From: Euryarchaeota archaeon UBA52
GTDB lineage: Archaea; Thermoplasmatota; Poseidoniia; Poseidoniales; Thalassarchaeaceae
Assembly: GCA_002505455.1 (NCBI GenBank)
Contig: DAVB01000055.1
Span: forward strand, 31,727-95,726
DNA: 64,000 nucleotides
Direction: 5' to 3'
The notes under the pieces were generated by a model that was not told the origin of the DNA, made no database searches, and saw nothing but the letters and a program-made list of their open reading frames with translations. Positions 60,966-64,000 of the stretch are shown here, piece by piece. Made by a program: the position numbers and the translations under genes. Each line of letters starts with the position of its first letter. Position 1 is the stretch's first letter.

Positions 60966-63944
60966 CTAATCATCTAACTCGTGAATCACCAGCGATGTGT
61001 GATCGACATCTTCTATACCAATTTCAAACCGCTCGAGGATGTCGTCTCTCTCGGCTCTGAGTCGTTCGAGACGGATACCGTGATGAGGGCCTATGAGTCG
61101 AATTTGGAGTGCGAACTCCCATCTTCTCGCAATCTTGTCCAGCTCGCTCCTTGAAGTGGCTCCATCTATCATGGTAGTGTACATGCTTGTTCTTGCGTTC
61201 CTAGTTAGGAGGCTGAATATCAACCAGAAAGCGATAGGCACGCCTCCGAATATGCCAATCAGGTCCCAGGCTGACAGGCCTATCGAGGTCCCTGGCACCA
61301 CTATCTCCCACGTGTCCACGGGCACAGAAGTGTTGTCGAACGGGAGGTATCCGAGCCTTTCCTCGTCGATGTCATTCCACCCGTCATTGTCGTCGTCAGG
61401 GTCAGAGTTGTCCCCAATGCCGTCATTGTCGTTATCTAGGCACTCTCGTGGATTGGTCGGGAATCTGTCAATAAGATCGGGGCAACCATCGGCATCTTGG
61501 TCGCCGGGGCTGTATAGGAAGGGGAGGATGTCCTCAGAATCTGGGAATCCGTCATTGTCGTAATCGTTCAGATATGGATCGGGGTTGTTGCCATTCGGGT
61601 TGTCTCCGTACCCATCGCCGTCGGCATCCTCCCACTGTGTTTCATCCGCTGGGAACGCATCGTGATTTATCCCGAATACATTGTCGCCATAGCCATCCCC
61701 ATCGGCATCCTCCCACTGTGTGGGGTCCAATGGGAAGTCGTCCGCATTGTTTCCGACCTCGTCTCCATCGAAGTCGTACCACTCCGATGAGTCATCAGGG
61801 AACATGTCCGGCCTGTTTCCGAAAGGGTCGTCCCCAAATCCGTCGCCGTCGGTGTCGGCGGACTGTGTCGGGTCATTGGGAAAGGCGTCGATCTCATCCG
61901 GGCTCCCGTCCATGTCCGAGTCGGACCAATGGGCGGGATCGTCGGGGAAGGGATCGCCTGTGTCCGACCAGCCGTCCCCGTCTGAATCAGGGCAGCCGAA
62001 GACGTCCTGAGTACTCGTCCCGGAAACCTCGATGCAGCCGTCAGCGTTCATTCCGATTGGGCTGTCTCCAAACCCGTCCTCGTCGGTGTCCCTGTTCTGG
62101 GTGGGGTCATCTGGGAAGTCGTCATTTGCGTCTGACCACCCATCACCGTCGCTGTCCACGCAGCCTCGCATGTCCCTGAACGATTCGCCGTACACGGCCG
62201 GGCAGTGGTCTCCGCGCGTCCCCCCTGGCTGGTCGCCGTACCCGTCGAAGTCTGAGTCGGCCCACTGGGTCCCATCGGTCGGGAAGACGTCGCCCTGATT
62301 GGACCATCCGTCGCCATCCGCATCCACGCACCCATAGCGGTCCAATGTGCTGTTCCCCGGGAGGTTCAGACAATCGTCCGGCTCGTGGCCCAATGGATTG
62401 TCTCCGAACCCATCGAGATCCGCATCTGCCCACTGGGTCCCAATACCCGGAAATACGTCCAAGACATCAGGTACACTGTCCTCGTCCTCGTCGAAGAGTC
62501 CTATCGAGGTGACCATGCTCTGGCAACTGTCCAGCGCGGTGTACGTGCATTCCGATGTCATCATTGTCGCATTGAAAGCTGATTTCCTAGGAGTCGTCCA
62601 TGAGGAGATGTCGCGCTCCTCCGAGAAACGATAATTCAGATTCTGCCACTCATCATGAAGTAATGGGATTAAGCGATGGCCCAAAGGGGCTCCATTCAGA
62701 TCGGTATGGATGATGTAATCGGAATTCGGAGTTATGTTAACGTCGAAAACAGATATGTTGGTATTATGTTCATTGGTCCCGATGAATACCAGCCTGTCAG
62801 AAATCGGATACATGTGGAATTTCTCCTTCGCTCCGCCGTCGAATGGTAGATTACTCTGGGTGTAATTCCACGACTTCACATGATTGCAATTCTCATCGAT
62901 TATATGAGTGTCAGAATTGCCACCCAGGATTGTCGCATTCCAGCCTGACGGATACACGGGGAGGTGATCTCCGTTAAGTCTGAGGTTGGACCCGCTCAGC
63001 TGGATATGTCCTATCTGATCCATCGAATCTATGTCATGGCAAAAGAAGGTCCCGTAGTCGTTGCCCCTGATTATCGACTTCCCGGCGAGTCGGAGACCGG
63101 GGAAGTGGAAGAGATTGCTCGACCGCACCCCCTCGTAGCCGTTGTAGACAAGAGACTCATTCGAAGATGACTGGTTCAGAGAGAGTGATGCCAGAATCGT
63201 TCTTTGGGCTTCTCCGTTTCCGGTGTTGATGGTGTCGACCTCCAATCCGTCGATGTAGACCTTGCAAGAGCCTGCACCCCCATTCGTATGAAAGAAAACG
63301 TAGGATGCATTTGAGCCGTGTTCTGTCATGGAGATATGCGCAGTGTAGGGGGAATGAGCTGATGAGTGCCCCCCACTGCATAGTCCGTAGGTCATTGTAC
63401 CAAGTCTGATCACATGATTGGAAACCAAGTCGACATAGCCGAATTCCACGATCGAGCCATCGCTGTCATGGCCGTAGTTCGTGCACTTAACAGAATTGGG
63501 TGGGTTCCATGAGCCGAACTTACCTATTGCACAGAGGGTGGAAGCGAAATATATTCTCTCGGAGCTCGCTGCAAGCATCGTGGTCACGGATGCTTGTGAG
63601 CCAGCTTCATCAGGGGCACTTCTTGAATATTCCACGGGATCGTCGTACAATACTGCAGTGCTATTTGCGATGATGAGGCGAGGGACTTCTGCGCCGCCAC
63701 CTGCTGAATCTGTCTGTGCTCTCGCACTGAAGTAATAGACATCATTTCCATGGGCCACTACCGAATCTGCTTTGGAAACAGGTGGGTTCTGGACGATCGC
63801 TATGCTAGATATGTTCTGATTGGGCGATGACTCGGATCTATCCTCTCTGATATCATCGAGCATTAGACCCTGTTGTCCTGCCATCAAGAGCATCAAAAGA
63901 GTGCATATGAATGCCATTGGGCCATGCTGCATACTGATTCTCAT
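60966..63944 (-). CDS. Exported thrombospondin type-3 repeat surface protein
   Basis: About 992 residues from the ATG at 63944 (MRISMQHGPMAF); a GTG at 63971 would add 9. A signal peptide at about 10-27 is followed by a beta-rich domain to about 490, with no clear family. Then come about twelve Asp-rich calcium-binding repeats (DADGDGW, DSDGDGWSD, DTDGDGFGD) with D-x-FP-D-D-x-T-QW spacing, to about 860. A membrane helix (about 888-910) and an 80-residue cytosolic domain close it. It likely acts as a calcium-stiffened stalk or adhesin. The gene nearly fills the space between two tRNA-end repeats. Confidence 0.85.
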   Translation of the reverse strand: MRISMQHGPMAFICTLLMLLMAGQQGLMLDDIREDRSESSPNQNISSIAIVQNPPVSKADSVVAHGNDVYYFSARAQTDSAGGGAEVPRLIIANSTAVLYDDPVEYSRSAPDEAGSQASVTTMLAASSERIYFASTLCAIGKFGSWNPPNSVKCTNYGHDSDGSIVEFGYVDLVSNHVIRLGTMTYGLCSGGHSSAHSPYTAHISMTEHGSNASYVFFHTNGGAGSCKVYIDGLEVDTINTGNGEAQRTILASLSLNQSSSNESLVYNGYEGVRSSNLFHFPGLRLAGKSIIRGNDYGTFFCHDIDSMDQIGHIQLSGSNLRLNGDHLPVYPSGWNATILGGNSDTHIIDENCNHVKSWNYTQSNLPFDGGAKEKFHMYPISDRLVFIGTNEHNTNISVFDVNITPNSDYIIHTDLNGAPLGHRLIPLLHDEWQNLNYRFSEERDISSWTTPRKSAFNATMMTSECTYTALDSCQSMVTSIGLFDEDEDSVPDVLDVFPGIGTQWADADLDGFGDNPLGHEPDDCLNLPGNSTLDRYGCVDADGDGWSNQGDVFPTDGTQWADSDFDGYGDQPGGTRGDHCPAVYGESFRDMRGCVDSDGDGWSDANDDFPDDPTQNRDTDEDGFGDSPIGMNADGCIEVSGTSTQDVFGCPDSDGDGWSDTGDPFPDDPAHWSDSDMDGSPDEIDAFPNDPTQSADTDGDGFGDDPFGNRPDMFPDDSSEWYDFDGDEVGNNADDFPLDPTQWEDADGDGYGDNVFGINHDAFPADETQWEDADGDGYGDNPNGNNPDPYLNDYDNDGFPDSEDILPFLYSPGDQDADGCPDLIDRFPTNPRECLDNDNDGIGDNSDPDDDNDGWNDIDEERLGYLPFDNTSVPVDTWEIVVPGTSIGLSAWDLIGIFGGVPIAFWLIFSLLTRNARTSMYTTMIDGATSRSELDKIARRWEFALQIRLIGPHHGIRLERLRAERDDILERFEIGIEDVDHTSLVIHELDD
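61380..62490. repeat. Imperfect coding repeats of the TSP3 stalk
   Basis: The DNA repeats units encoding D-x-D-x-DG-x-G/W-D with spacing of roughly 75-110 nt. A nearly identical stretch, CATCGGCATCCTCCCACTGT, or CGTCGGCATCCTCCCACTGT, occurs near 61619 and 61700. Such high similarity allows copy-number change by recombination. Confidence 0.7.
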
Positions 63945-63977
63945 AGCGGGCCCTTGACAAATGAAGTTCACGGTTCT

Positions 63978-64000
63978 TGGTCCGCGCTCCCGGACTTGAA
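63978..64000 (-). repeat. tRNA 3'-end sequence, right copy of the direct repeat (runs off edge)
   Basis: Identical over all 23 visible bases to 60910-60932. On the minus strand it reads TTCAAGT, CCGGG, AGCGCGG, A, CCA. The rest of the tRNA would lie beyond the window and is expected to be the intact gene, probably tRNA-Tyr, whose 3' end points towards the surface-protein gene 33 nt away. Confidence 0.6.

Noticed and set aside
60910..60990. A complete tRNA gene on the minus strand
   Set aside because: The T-arm and 3' acceptor are present, but no CCGCGCT 5' strand, D-arm or sound anticodon arm follows within a tRNA length.
61380..62490. Long plus-strand ORFs through the TSP3 repeats
   Set aside because: They arise from the regular Asp/Gly codon repeat read backwards and have low-complexity Ser/Pro/Arg products.

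Overview
The window looks like part of a planktonic Thermoplasmatota-type archaeon, most likely Marine Group II (Poseidoniales). Archaeal-type genes are clear: aIF-1A, RIO1 kinase, a Pno1/Dim2-like KH protein, ribosomal protein L15e, a large Lhr-type helicase, a DUF63 membrane protein, an archaeal-type signal peptidase and a UPF0200-like kinase. They sit beside an aerobic, bacterial-looking metabolism: a NuoA-N type complex I without NuoEFG, an oxygen-dependent protoporphyrin/heme pathway and leucine-degradation carboxylase genes. This lineage assignment is inference from gene content; no rRNA gene is present.

Layout. 1-11.2 kb: end of a signal peptidase gene with a membrane partner, Lhr helicase, a P-loop kinase, dCMP deaminase, FolC, a presenilin/SPP-like GxGD protease, SerS, a membrane-anchored BNR-repeat protein, a small membrane protein and an orphan Vsr-type endonuclease. 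11.3-16.7 kb (minus strand): methylcrotonyl-CoA carboxylase split into carboxyltransferase, biotin carboxylase and biotin carrier, with a LiuC-like hydratase and a PqqB-like metallo-beta-lactamase-fold protein, pointing to leucine catabolism. 16.8-23.4 kb: a tiny C2H2 protein, M29 aminopeptidase, DUF63, then a translation/ribosome-maturation run (aIF-1A, membrane protein, RIO1, KH protein) and a DUF454 protein.

23.4-36.4 kb: ferrochelatase, then an uninterrupted complex I operon transcribed A-B-C-D-H-I-J1-J2-K-L-M-N on the minus strand. 36.4-51.1 kb: five very large or membrane-anchored exported proteins (a NEW3/CARDB-like protein, a 1458-aa subtilase, a 185-aa single-pass protein, a 1493-aa unrecognised protein and an 828-aa PKD protein with a C-terminal zinc ribbon). 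51.2-52.1 kb: a PRC-barrel protein and L15e. 52.1-60.7 kb: a tightly packed heme operon, hemA-hemCD-hemB-hemL-hemE-hemF-hemY, covering glutamyl-tRNA to protoporphyrin IX; hemH at 23.4-24.4 kb completes heme. 60.9-64 kb: a 1001-aa-frame thrombospondin type-3 repeat surface protein.

The most unusual structure is at the right edge. The surface-protein gene is bracketed by an identical repeat that reads as the 3' end of a tRNA gene (CCA, acceptor strand, T-arm half). The acceptor end has the C1-G72/A73 signature expected of archaeal tRNA-Tyr. The geometry is that of a tRNA-integrated cassette of about 3.07 kb carrying one gene and no visible integrase. Complex I, the heme operon and the carboxylase genes fit an aerobic heterotroph that oxidises amino acids; the exported proteases and adhesin-like proteins fit scavenging of proteins or particles.
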